Assembly (NCBI GenBank): GCA_003161205.1
Contig: PMOU01000506.1
Span: 1-5,061, forward strand
Direction of reading: 5' to 3'
DNA: 5,061 bases
From: Actinomycetota bacterium
Lineage (GTDB): Bacteria > Actinomycetota > Actinomycetes > Streptosporangiales > Streptosporangiaceae
A program made the position numbers and the translations under genes. Every line of letters starts with the position of its first letter. Position 1 is the first letter of the stretch. Shown in pieces: positions 1-4,911 of the stretch. The notes beneath the pieces are model-generated. The model did not search any database. It was not told where the DNA came from and was given only the letters and a program-made list of their open reading frames with translations.

Positions 1-614
1 CGGGTCGCTTCGGTGATGGCGGTCTTGAAGTATCCCGGCGCGATGGCATTGACCTGGATGTTACAGGCGGCCAGTTCGTCGCAGTAGGCCTTGGTGAAGC
101 CCGCGATCCCGGCCTTGGTCGCGGCGTAGGCAGGTGAGCGCCGCCCGCCGAGAAAGGAGAACAGCGACGCGATATTGATGATCTTGCCGGACCGCTGCCC
201 GATCATGAACCTGCTGGCCTCGTGGGCGAGCTCGAAAGCGGCGGTCAGGTTGACCGACACCATCGGGTCCCACAGGTCACGGCCGAACTCCGCCCCGTCA
301 GCCAGCAGCGCGATGCCGGCGGAGTTGACCAGGATGTCGACCGAGCCCAGCGCCTCGACGCACCCCCGCACGACGGCTGCTGGGACGCCCGGCTGCGTGA
401 TGTCGGCTTTTTCGAACACGAACCGGCGCCCAGCGGCCTCGATCAGGGCCCGCGTGGTCCCGTCGTCTTCGGCCAGGCCGACCGCGAATACGTCGGCGCC
501 GGCCTTGGCCAGGGCCACCGAGAAGGCCCGGCCCAGGCCGGTATTGCCGCCGGTGACCAGGGCGTTACGGCCGGCGAGAGAGAACAGGTCGAGGCTGAAG
601 TCGGCGATGTCCAC
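1..614 (-). CDS. SDR-family oxidoreductase, KduD-like (C-terminus beyond the left edge)
   Basis: Predicted cytosolic NAD(P)-dependent short-chain dehydrogenase/reductase; 204 residues are visible and the C-terminus lies outside the window. The Rossmann glycine motif TGGNTGLG is at residues 21-28 and the NSAG motif at 97-100. The active-site tetrad reads Asn122 (VNLTAAF), Ser150 (NIASLFSF), Tyr163 and Lys167 (YAATK). The PGYFKT stretch that follows the active site is at 193-198. The pattern NIAS..SF.GG..SPAYAATKAGI most resembles the 2-deoxy-D-gluconate 3-dehydrogenase / KduD branch, known for sugar-acid catabolism, but substrate cannot be fixed from this. GTG at 612-614 is chosen because an in-frame TGA lies two codons upstream (TGA CCT GTG). 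The Shine-Dalgarno match is poor, so translation may be weak or the 5' region altered. Visible codons are intact with no frameshift. Family assignment is firm; the sugar-acid role is inference. Confidence 0.93.
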   Translation of the reverse strand, partial: MDIADFSLDLFSLAGRNALVTGGNTGLGRAFSVALAKAGADVFAVGLAEDDGTTRALIEAAGRRFVFEKADITQPGVPAAVVRGCVEALGSVDILVNSAGIALLADGAEFGRDLWDPMVSVNLTAAFELAHEASRFMIGQRSGKIINIASLFSFLGGRRSPAYAATKAGIAGFTKAYCDELAACNIQVNAIAPGYFKTAITEAT

Positions 615-970
615 AGGTCAGCTGCCATCCGAGGTGGGAGGTAGGGCCGGCTTGGGTCGTTCGTTAGGGTAGCGCGTGCAGGCTCGCGGCACAGGAGGCG
701 GATACTTTCGGTCCACGACCCGCTCCACAGCCACCGGGACCGATCAGCAGCGCTCCGCGCCCCGCGTAGCGGCCGTTGTCTTGCTTCTGCATCGGCCAGG
801 CGCGGAACCAGTGGGACCACTCCTCGCGCCACAGGCGCGGGAGCGCCTCTCGGTCGGTCTCGGAGCGCAACTCGGCCGACAGGGAAAGCGGTTCAGTCGG
901 CCCGCTAGACCAACCGGATCACTTCTGGCAGGCCGGTCATGGACGATTCCCAGGTCCCCGCCGGCAAGGG
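615..970. other. Scar region without an intact gene
   Basis: About 360 bases between the SDR start codon and the aberrant stop of the truncated winged-helix gene. Frames are closed by frequent stops on both strands except for a coding-like minus-strand stretch at 664-918. No tRNA, terminator hairpin or clear inverted repeat is visible. Together with the abrupt loss of homology in the neighbouring regulator, this suggests a junction made by deletion or recombination. It may carry the SDR promoter, but none of the minus-strand hexamers is convincing. Confidence 0.5.
664..918 (-). pseudogene. Unrecognised coding-like remnant
   Basis: Open minus-strand frame from just after a TGA (919-921) to a TAA at 664-666. 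The part from about 900 to 740 has strong G/C preference at third positions, like a real actinomycete gene. It reads in part LWREEWSHWFRAWP and QKQDNGRYAGRGALLIGP, rich in Trp, Arg and Glu. The last ~25 codons look less natural (Cys/Ser-rich), so the native frame may already have been lost. There is no ATG or GTG with a ribosome binding site; the only upstream initiator is a TTG at 868-870 without one. I do not recognise the family. The GPGGCGAG stretch looks like a P-loop at first sight but lacks the GK[S/T] lysine. The most likely reading is an internal piece of a gene whose ends were lost. Confidence 0.35.
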
Positions 971-1183
971 TCAAGCCACTGGAGTAAACAACCCCGGCCA
1001 CATCCGATGGCCGCCACCGGGCAGAACTAACAACCGCCAGTGGGCAGATCTCAACTTGAGCCCGAGCATGTCCTGCAGCCGGGTGAAGGACAGCGTGCCG
1101 CCGTCGGACAGCGCGGCGAGGGTCGCGACGATCTTCAGGCGGGTGGGGACGTGGATCAGCGGGTCGAGCTCTCCGGGGGTCAT
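971..1183 (-). pseudogene. Truncated winged-helix transcriptional regulator
   Basis: The first ~43 residues (start MTPGELDPLIHVPTRLKIVA, then LSFTRLQDMLGLK) match the start of the small actinobacterial winged-helix regulators (HTH_27 / MarR-like type, usually about 90-110 residues). In that family the text continues with a recognition helix of the form TPGNL..HLRKLE and a wing. Here it breaks at Lys43 into 27 unrelated residues (from LRSAHWRLLV) ending at TGA 971-973. The recognition helix and wing are therefore missing, and the product should not bind DNA normally. The ATG at 1181-1183 overlaps the TGA of the upstream membrane protein gene (ATGA), the classic sign of translational coupling. 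The intact ancestor probably acted with, or controlled, that membrane protein. Truncation is inferred from family knowledge, not from an alignment. Confidence 0.75.
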
Positions 1184-1842
1184 GCCCGGACTGTGCTGCG
1201 GTGCTGCTGCCAGGTAATGGCGGCAGCTCTGGCGAGGAGCACCACGCAGACGCCGACGCCGGCGACGGCCCAGGCGCCGACCGGTCCCGCGAGCGCGGCG
1301 AGGACGCCGGCGATGGCGGTCGTGACTGAGGCCCAGAACGGGTGCCAGTCGGCCCGGGGCGCCGCGATGAGCACCCCGGCCAGTCCGGCCACAATCAGCG
1401 GCGCCGCCGCCGGGTAGATCCCGTAGACGATCGTGTCGCGCACTCCGGAGCTGATGAGGATCACCATGACCGCGAATACGGCACCCCACACGGTTGACCA
1501 GAGGGCGAAATCGGTCCAGCGCATCCCCGATCGCCTGCTTACCCCGGTGATCGCGCGCCGGGCGGCCGTGAGGGTCGCGACCAGGTTGACGGGTACGAGC
1601 ACGACCACTACGGGGACAACCGCGGCGGTCGGCCAGTGGTAGGGATGCTGTCCGCGGACCGAGAGCCAGAGCGCACCGTAGATGATCAGGCCTATGAACG
1701 CTCTGATCACCAGCAGCCATGGCGGGAAGGGCTCGATCCGGCGCCGGGCCTGCCGGGTGGTCTGGTCCAGCAGGGAAGCGGCCTGCCGGGGGTCGAAGCT
1801 GCCGCCGTTGCCGGCAGCGGCGGTGTCGGGCGTGGGGTTCAC
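1180..1842 (-). CDS. Six-helix integral membrane protein, function unknown
   Basis: A 220-residue protein with a polar N-terminal segment (residues 1-40: Q-, D- and R-rich, including FDPRQAASLLDQTTRQARRR) followed by about six hydrophobic segments at roughly 41-62, 70-92, 112-131, 139-160, 169-186 and 189-208. There is no signal peptide; the N-terminus is probably cytoplasmic given the Arg cluster before helix 1. The loop at 94-109 is also Arg-rich (AARRAITGVSRRSGMR), consistent with a cytoplasmic loop. Start is GTG at 1840-1842, preceded by a strong GGAGGA (1849-1854) at 7-nt spacing. No transporter or enzyme motif is visible. Similar proteins of unknown role occur in actinomycetes paired with small winged-helix regulators. 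Here the stop codon overlaps the regulator start by ATGA. Expression is likely controlled by the palindromic region directly upstream. The gene is intact although its partner is not. Confidence 0.85.
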   Translation of the reverse strand: MNPTPDTAAAGNGGSFDPRQAASLLDQTTRQARRRIEPFPPWLLVIRAFIGLIIYGALWLSVRGQHPYHWPTAAVVPVVVVLVPVNLVATLTAARRAITGVSRRSGMRWTDFALWSTVWGAVFAVMVILISSGVRDTIVYGIYPAAAPLIVAGLAGVLIAAPRADWHPFWASVTTAIAGVLAALAGPVGAWAVAGVGVCVVLLARAAAITWQQHRSTVRA

Positions 1843-1848
1843 GGTGTC

Positions 1849-1854
1849 TCCTCC
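1849..1854 (-). promoter_or_regulatory. Shine-Dalgarno site of the membrane protein gene
   Basis: GGAGGA on the minus strand, seven bases before GTG 1842. It fixes this GTG as the start. Its outermost base is also the first base of the 22-bp inverted repeat, so a transcript starting upstream of the repeat would place a long hairpin directly against the ribosome binding site. Confidence 0.85.
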
Positions 1855-1906
1855 GATTGACTTTATGCCGTAAAGTCCAGTATGCTTTACGGCATAAAGT
1901 CAATCG
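1854..1906. promoter_or_regulatory. Perfect 22-bp inverted repeat; nested operator-like palindromes
   Basis: Left arm 1854-1875 and right arm 1885-1906 are perfect reverse complements of 22 bp, separated by the 9-base centre TCCAGTATG. Each arm also contains its own dyad: the left reads GACTTTA-TGCCG-TAAAGTC (1859-1877), and the right reads as its near mirror, CTTTA-CGGCA-TAAAGTC (1885-1901). This is the form expected for two operators of a dimeric repressor placed head to head. The block is AT-rich against a GC-rich background. It sits between the membrane protein start and the transposase remnant, and overlaps promoter hexamers. The likely role is a repressor binding region; the partner winged-helix protein or a lost divergent regulator is the natural candidate. 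An alternative is a small palindromic mobile element or an IS end. Confidence 0.7.
1857..1886 (+). promoter_or_regulatory. Sigma-70-type promoter on the plus strand inside the inverted repeat
   Basis: TTGACT (1857-1862) and TATGCT (1881-1886) with an 18-base spacer. The -35 box lies in the left arm, and the -10 box begins in the central spacer and enters the right arm. A protein bound to either palindrome would block it. It points away from the membrane protein, into the transposase remnant, where no intact gene remains. The mirrored TTGACT on the minus strand (reverse complement of 1898-1903) could be the -35 box for the membrane protein, but its best -10 match (TACTGG, 1877-1882) has a short 15-base spacer. 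Confidence 0.5.
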
Positions 1907-1918
1907 CCTGAGCCCACG

Positions 1919-1934
1919 AACTTTATGTCAAGTT
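1919..1934. repeat. Third, degenerate copy of the palindrome
   Basis: AACTT-TATGTC-AAGTT is a 5-bp dyad with a 6-base centre. It shares ACTTTATG with the arms of the large inverted repeat and then loses about three bases of the second half. It may be a weaker operator or a decayed one at the junction with the transposase fragment. Confidence 0.4.
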
Positions 1935-1935
1935 G

Positions 1936-2350
1936 AGTGAGACCCAGGGCAGAGCCGGACGGTTTCAGCAGACCCTGAAGAAATGCCTCCGCGCCCAGCC
2001 CGCTGACCTCACCGAGCTGCAGCACCTCTCCGGCACGTTCACCAGCAACTGCAACCACCAGCGGCCGCACCGCTCCCTGCCCCGCCGCGCCACCCCCGCA
2101 ACCGCCTACGCCGCCCGCCCCCCCAAGCCGACCCCGGCGACCGGTCAGCCGATAGCCACGACCGGGTCCGCACCGACCGTGTCGACACCAACAGCGAACT
2201 CACCCTGCGCGTCCACGGCCGCCTTCAGTACATTGGCATCGGTCGGACCCACGCCCGGACCCCCGTCCTGATACTCATCCACGACCTGCACATCCGCGTC
2301 ATCGATGCCGGCAGCAGCGAGCGCATGACCCCAGCTACGGAACGTCACCA
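1936..2350 (+). pseudogene. IS481-type transposase, decayed C-terminal fragment
   Basis: This is the C-terminal part of a DDE integrase-core transposase of the IS481 type. Recognisable blocks are RFQQTLKKCLRAQPADLTEL, NHQRPHRSLPRRATPATAYA, then in another frame PGDRSADSHDRVRTDRVDT, LTLRVHGRLQYIGIGRTHA and VLILIHDLHIRVIDA. In intact relatives these follow one another in a single frame. Here the frame changes by -1 around a run of seven C (2118-2124), and the first frame ends at TGA 2269-2271. The catalytic Glu of the DDE triad, expected in the (V)ERFQQ motif, reads GGA (Gly) at 1957-1959. Two thirds of the gene on the 5' side, with both catalytic Asp residues, is absent. A second shift near 2320 is likely, since DPSYGTSP in the next frame resembles the usual DPTRDYQP ending. 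The fragment cannot transpose by itself. No terminal inverted repeats could be identified. Confidence 0.88.
2118..2124 (+). other. C7 run at the transposase frame change
   Basis: Seven consecutive C where the reading frame of the transposase homology passes from one frame to the -1 frame. Loss of one C from an ancestral run explains it simply. Programmed frameshifting is unlikely, since IS-element slippage sites lie between the two halves of the transposase, not in the C-terminal domain. Confidence 0.6.
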
Positions 2351-2382
2351 TGCACAGCGCGAGATCCGCCCAATTCGGTGCG

Positions 2383-2403
2383 CGGCGGTAATATTTCGGC
2401 GGT
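2383..2403. repeat. Short direct repeat CGGCGGT around an AT-rich core
   Basis: CGGCGGT occurs at 2383-2389 and 2397-2403, separated by AATATTT-type sequence. It lies between the end of the transposase homology and the WYL gene. It could be a target-site-like duplication or a protein site, but is short and has no support beyond its sequence. Confidence 0.25.
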
Positions 2404-2486
2404 CGTCAGCTGGGTGTTCAGATCGGGTTGATCTGGCGCGCCTTGATTTCCTGGGCGGCATCTCGGCGAAGTCCGTCGAGGAGCTG

Positions 2487-3455
2487 TCAGGGTTGGTCCG
2501 CCAGAGCGGCGGTGAGGCGGGAGGCGAGCGTCGCGACCGCGGCCCGGAGTTCCTGGCCACCAGTGACGTGGAAGGCGAACGGGACCGTGGTCAGCCACTC
2601 CTGGGCGTACATGGCCGGGTTGCTCGTGCTGCCGGTGAGCACGCACCCGCCGGAGGCTGGCTCGAGCCGCCCCATGGCCGGGCGGATCCACGGTGCCACC
2701 TCGGCCGACGGGACGTCGAAGACGACGCGGGTGGGGAACTCCCACCCGGCGCCCAGGTTCTCCTCCAGAGCGGCGACCGGGTCGAGGTCGTCGGGTGGCT
2801 CGAACTCGCGAGTGGTCTGCTGGACCGAACGGACGCGATCAACCCGGTAGGTGCGGATCGCGCTGGCGTGATGGGAGTGACAGAGCAGGTACCAGCGTCC
2901 GTAGCGGATCACGACGGCCCAGGGGTCGACCTCGGGTTCCCATTCGCGGCCGGACTCGCTGCGGTACCTGAGCAGCACGCGGCGCCGGAATGCGACGGCC
3001 GCGATCAGCGCGCTGGTGGTGGCGGGATCGGGACGAGCCAGGTACCGGTCGGGCGCGGCGGACGCGTGCTCTCGCAGCGCGGCCGCCTGACGGCCGATGT
3101 TCTCCGGCAGGGCCCTGATGACCTTGCCCAGAGCCGCGCCGACCGGGTCGTCGGTGTCGGTGTCGGCGGCGGCCGGCTGGCCATCGAGCACCGTCATGAC
3201 CAGGCCGAGAGCCTCTGCCTCGGTGAAGACGACCGGCGGCAGTCGCGTCCCGCGGCCGAGCCGGTACCCGCCGTAGGGACCCCGGACCGAGTCCACCGGG
3301 ATGCCGGCCTCGCGGAGGATCGCGATGTAGCGGCGCGCGGCCCGTTCGGTGACATCCAGTCGCTCGGCGAGTTCACCGGCGGTCGTTCCGGGGCGGGTCT
3401 GGAGGATCTCCAGGGTGCGCAGAGCCCGCGCAGTGGGGCTGACATCGGACGGCAC
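2487..3455 (-). CDS. WYL-domain transcriptional regulator (YafY-like, HTH plus WYL)
   Basis: A 322-residue cytosolic regulator of typical family length. The N-terminal winged helix-turn-helix of the HTH_11/DeoR type spans about 7-65, with helix-turn-helix text TAGELAERLDVTERAARRYI (25-44) and a wing at GPYGGYRLGRG (59-69). A linker follows at about 90-140. The WYL domain spans about 145-215, with WYL itself at 188-190 in RYGRWYLLCHS and the ligand-pocket Arg text RTYRVDRV at 201-208. The C-terminal WCX-type extension (about 240-318) contains FPTRVVFDV and the RLEP strand. WYL domains sense small ligands or nucleic acids. Start GTG at 3453-3455 is set by an in-frame TAA 9 bases upstream; the ribosome binding site is weak. 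It is divergent from the alpha/beta hydrolase, its probable target. No truncation is visible, although coding-like sequence continues past the stop. Confidence 0.95.
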   Translation of the reverse strand: MPSDVSPTARALRTLEILQTRPGTTAGELAERLDVTERAARRYIAILREAGIPVDSVRGPYGGYRLGRGTRLPPVVFTEAEALGLVMTVLDGQPAAADTDTDDPVGAALGKVIRALPENIGRQAAALREHASAAPDRYLARPDPATTSALIAAVAFRRRVLLRYRSESGREWEPEVDPWAVVIRYGRWYLLCHSHHASAIRTYRVDRVRSVQQTTREFEPPDDLDPVAALEENLGAGWEFPTRVVFDVPSAEVAPWIRPAMGRLEPASGGCVLTGSTSNPAMYAQEWLTTVPFAFHVTGGQELRAAVATLASRLTAALADQP

Positions 3456-3557
3456 ACGAGCAGATTAAGCGTTCGCGTCACGAACCGGAAGTAGATCGTC
3501 CGGGTCTGGTTCTAGGTTGAGGTGACCTGACGTAAGCGGAGAGAAGGGGAACCGAAC
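3456..3557. promoter_or_regulatory. Shared divergent promoter region with two short dyads
   Basis: The 102-bp gap between the WYL regulator and the hydrolase must contain both promoters. Two dyads are visible. GTTCG-CGTCA-CGAAC (3471-3485) lies 16 bp from the regulator start, where a bound protein would block its own expression. AGGTGACCT (3520-3528) lies 29 bp before the hydrolase start, with another AGGT at 3514-3517. TAGGTT (3513-3518) is a possible hydrolase -10 box, but no good -35 box accompanies it; TTAATC on the minus strand is a possible regulator -10 element. The hydrolase ribosome binding site AAGGGGA (3544-3550) has good spacing. Confidence 0.45.
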
Positions 3558-4244
3558 ATGGACATCGTGCTCGTAGCCGGGCTGTGGCTCGATGGATCCG
3601 CATGGGACGCGGTCGTGCCTGCGCTGGAGGCGCTGGACCACCGCCCCGTGCCGCTCACCCTCCCGGGTCAAGGCGACGGAACACGGTCCGCCACGCTCGG
3701 CGAGCAGGTGGCGGCGGTGCTCGCCGCCGTCGACGCATCGCCGGGAAAGCCCCTGGTGGCGGGCCATTCCGCCGCCGGAACCCTGGCTTGGCTGGCCGCC
3801 GACGCGCGTCCGGAGAAGGTGGCTAGAGTCGCCCTCATCGGCGGCTTCCCGTCCTCCGACGGGCAACCCTATTTCGGCGGCTTCGAGATCAAGGACGGCG
3901 TCTTGCCCTTCCCCGGCTGGGGCCCGTTCGAGGGGCCAGACTCCGATGACCTCGACGAGGACACCAAGCGCAGAATCGCAGCTGCGGCGATCGGAGTCCC
4001 CGAAGGCGTGACCAAAGGCGTAGTGCACCTCACGGACGAGCGGCGATTCGAGGTCCCGGTCGTCATCGTCTGCCCCGAATTCACCCCCGCCGAGGCCCGG
4101 GAGTGGATCGGCGCCGGTGACGTGCCCGAACTGGCCAAGGCCAGGCACCTGGAGTTCGTCGACATCGACTCAGGCCACTGGCCGATGTTCACCAAGCCGA
4201 ACGAACTTGCCCGGATCCTTGCTGATGCGGCGGCTCAGGACTGA
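3558..4244 (+). CDS. Alpha/beta-fold hydrolase
   Basis: A 228-residue cytosolic alpha/beta hydrolase without signal peptide or membrane segment. The first strand and oxyanion-loop region is IVLVAGLWLDGSAW (3-16). The nucleophile elbow is GHSAAG (69-74) with Ser71. The C-terminal His is His207 in DSGHWPM, a context typical of this subfamily. The acidic triad member is probably Glu174 in VCPEFTPAEAREWI; relatives have Glu or Asp there. The region 105-160 forms the expected short lid. Substrate is unknown: an ester, amide or lactone is possible. Start ATG 3558 follows AAGGGGA at 7-nt spacing, and the stop is TGA 4242-4244. Divergent pairing with the WYL regulator suggests induction by a small ligand, perhaps the substrate of this enzyme. 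The GNAT gene follows 100 bp downstream on the same strand. Confidence 0.93.
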   Translation: MDIVLVAGLWLDGSAWDAVVPALEALDHRPVPLTLPGQGDGTRSATLGEQVAAVLAAVDASPGKPLVAGHSAAGTLAWLAADARPEKVARVALIGGFPSSDGQPYFGGFEIKDGVLPFPGWGPFEGPDSDDLDEDTKRRIAAAAIGVPEGVTKGVVHLTDERRFEVPVVIVCPEFTPAEAREWIGAGDVPELAKARHLEFVDIDSGHWPMFTKPNELARILADAAAQD

Positions 4245-4344
4245 CATGGCGGCTCAGACAGGACCGGATAGCCCATCGTCGTTCCCGCCAGTCAAGCCCG
4301 TCAGCGGGGAAGATGAGAGCACTCACGCCCGGAAGGACCCGACG
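4245..4344. other. Hydrolase-acetyltransferase intergenic spacer
   Basis: One hundred bases between two same-strand genes. An imperfect inverted repeat (TTCCCGC at 4280-4287 region against GCGGGGAA near 4306-4313) could form a weak hairpin but has no T-tract, so it is not a clear terminator. A 10-bp direct repeat, GGCGGCTCAG, occurs at 4229-4238 (end of the hydrolase) and again at 4248-4257. The frame of the acetyltransferase is open across the whole spacer, but only the ATG at 4345 has a ribosome binding site. Co-transcription with the hydrolase is possible. Confidence 0.4.
4331..4337 (+). promoter_or_regulatory. Shine-Dalgarno site that sets the acetyltransferase start
   Basis: GGAAGGA, seven bases before ATG 4345. 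It decides between this start and the upstream in-frame ATG at 4246, which has no comparable site. Confidence 0.8.
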
Positions 4345-4911
4345 ATGCCGTTTACCACCCAGCCCCTCGACGCCTCTACCTGGGATGCCTTCGCGGAGCT
4401 TGCCGAGCGCAACAACGGGATCTTCGGGGGGTGCTGGTGCATCGGTTTCCACCCAGAGCGCGAGCAGAAGGGGATCAGCCATCGCGCGGTTAAGGAGGAC
4501 CGGGTCCGGACAGGGCGCGCTCACGCCGCGCTCGTCCTCGACGAGAACGGCACCGCACAGGGCTGGTGCCAGTACGGCAGCCCCGAGGAACTCCCGAGCA
4601 TCAAGCACAAGCGCGAGTACGACAAGGACGCGCCCCCGCATCCGCGCTGGCGCATCACCTGCTTCTACGTCGATACCAGACATCGCGGCCAGGGCATCGC
4701 ACGGGCGGCGCTGGAAGGCGCGCTCGACCAGATCGCCCAGGCCGGCGGCGGCCTCGTCGAGGCCATCCCCGAGATGACCACCGGCCGCGCGGCGCAGGGC
4801 CGTTTCCTGTACAGCGCGACCGTCGAACTCTTCGAGCAATGCGGATTCACCCGCGTCCGGCAGGTCGGCAAGCATGCCTGGATCGTGAGCAGGATGGTCG
4901 ATCCGATATAA
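4345..4911 (+). CDS. GNAT-family N-acetyltransferase with Cys-Trp-Cys motif
   Basis: A 188-residue predicted acetyl-CoA-dependent N-acetyltransferase. The acetyl-CoA pyrophosphate loop (motif A) is RITCFYVDTRHRGQGIARAA at about 103-122, with the R-x-x-G-x-G element at 112-117. Helix and strand elements of motif B follow, and the ELFEQCGFTRV text (161-171) is the usual GNAT C-terminal GF motif. Near the N-terminus FGGCWCIGFH (27-36) is a conserved signature of one actinobacterial GNAT subgroup; its two Cys (30, 32) may be structural or catalytic. Acceptor substrate is unknown. ATG 4345 is chosen because GGAAGGA (4331-4337) stands 7 nt before it. An in-frame ATG at 4246 would add 33 low-complexity residues and has no ribosome binding site. 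It could belong to one transcription unit with the hydrolase, or have its own promoter. Confidence 0.92.
   Translation: MPFTTQPLDASTWDAFAELAERNNGIFGGCWCIGFHPEREQKGISHRAVKEDRVRTGRAHAALVLDENGTAQGWCQYGSPEELPSIKHKREYDKDAPPHPRWRITCFYVDTRHRGQGIARAALEGALDQIAQAGGGLVEAIPEMTTGRAAQGRFLYSATVELFEQCGFTRVRQVGKHAWIVSRMVDPI

Noticed and set aside
175..672. Long plus-strand open frames across 175-672 and 222-644
   Set aside because: They are antisense shadows of the SDR gene, which has full motif support on the minus strand; their translations are low-complexity and Arg/Pro/Ala-rich.
735..760. P-loop-like GPGGCGAG in the unrecognised remnant
   Set aside because: It lacks the GK[S/T] ending of a Walker A motif and lies where the frame may no longer be native.
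443..832. Minus-strand frame at 443-832 with an ATG just before the SDR start (MADLWTSPTS...)
   Set aside because: It is out of frame with the SDR domain and reads the SDR codons in a shifted frame, so it has no family match. The SDR start remains GTG 614.
2325..3494. Long plus-strand frame opposite the WYL gene (389 codons)
   Set aside because: It is the antisense shadow of the WYL gene; its first part is only the continuation of the transposase remnant's frame. No domain is recognisable.
3465..4148. Long minus-strand frame opposite the alpha/beta hydrolase
   Set aside because: Antisense shadow produced by GC-rich codon bias; the plus-strand hydrolase has a catalytic elbow, a His motif and a ribosome binding site.
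4229..4257. 10-bp direct repeat GGCGGCTCAG, 19-base period, across the hydrolase stop
   Set aside because: Too short and made of common GC-rich words; no sign of an element between or around the copies.
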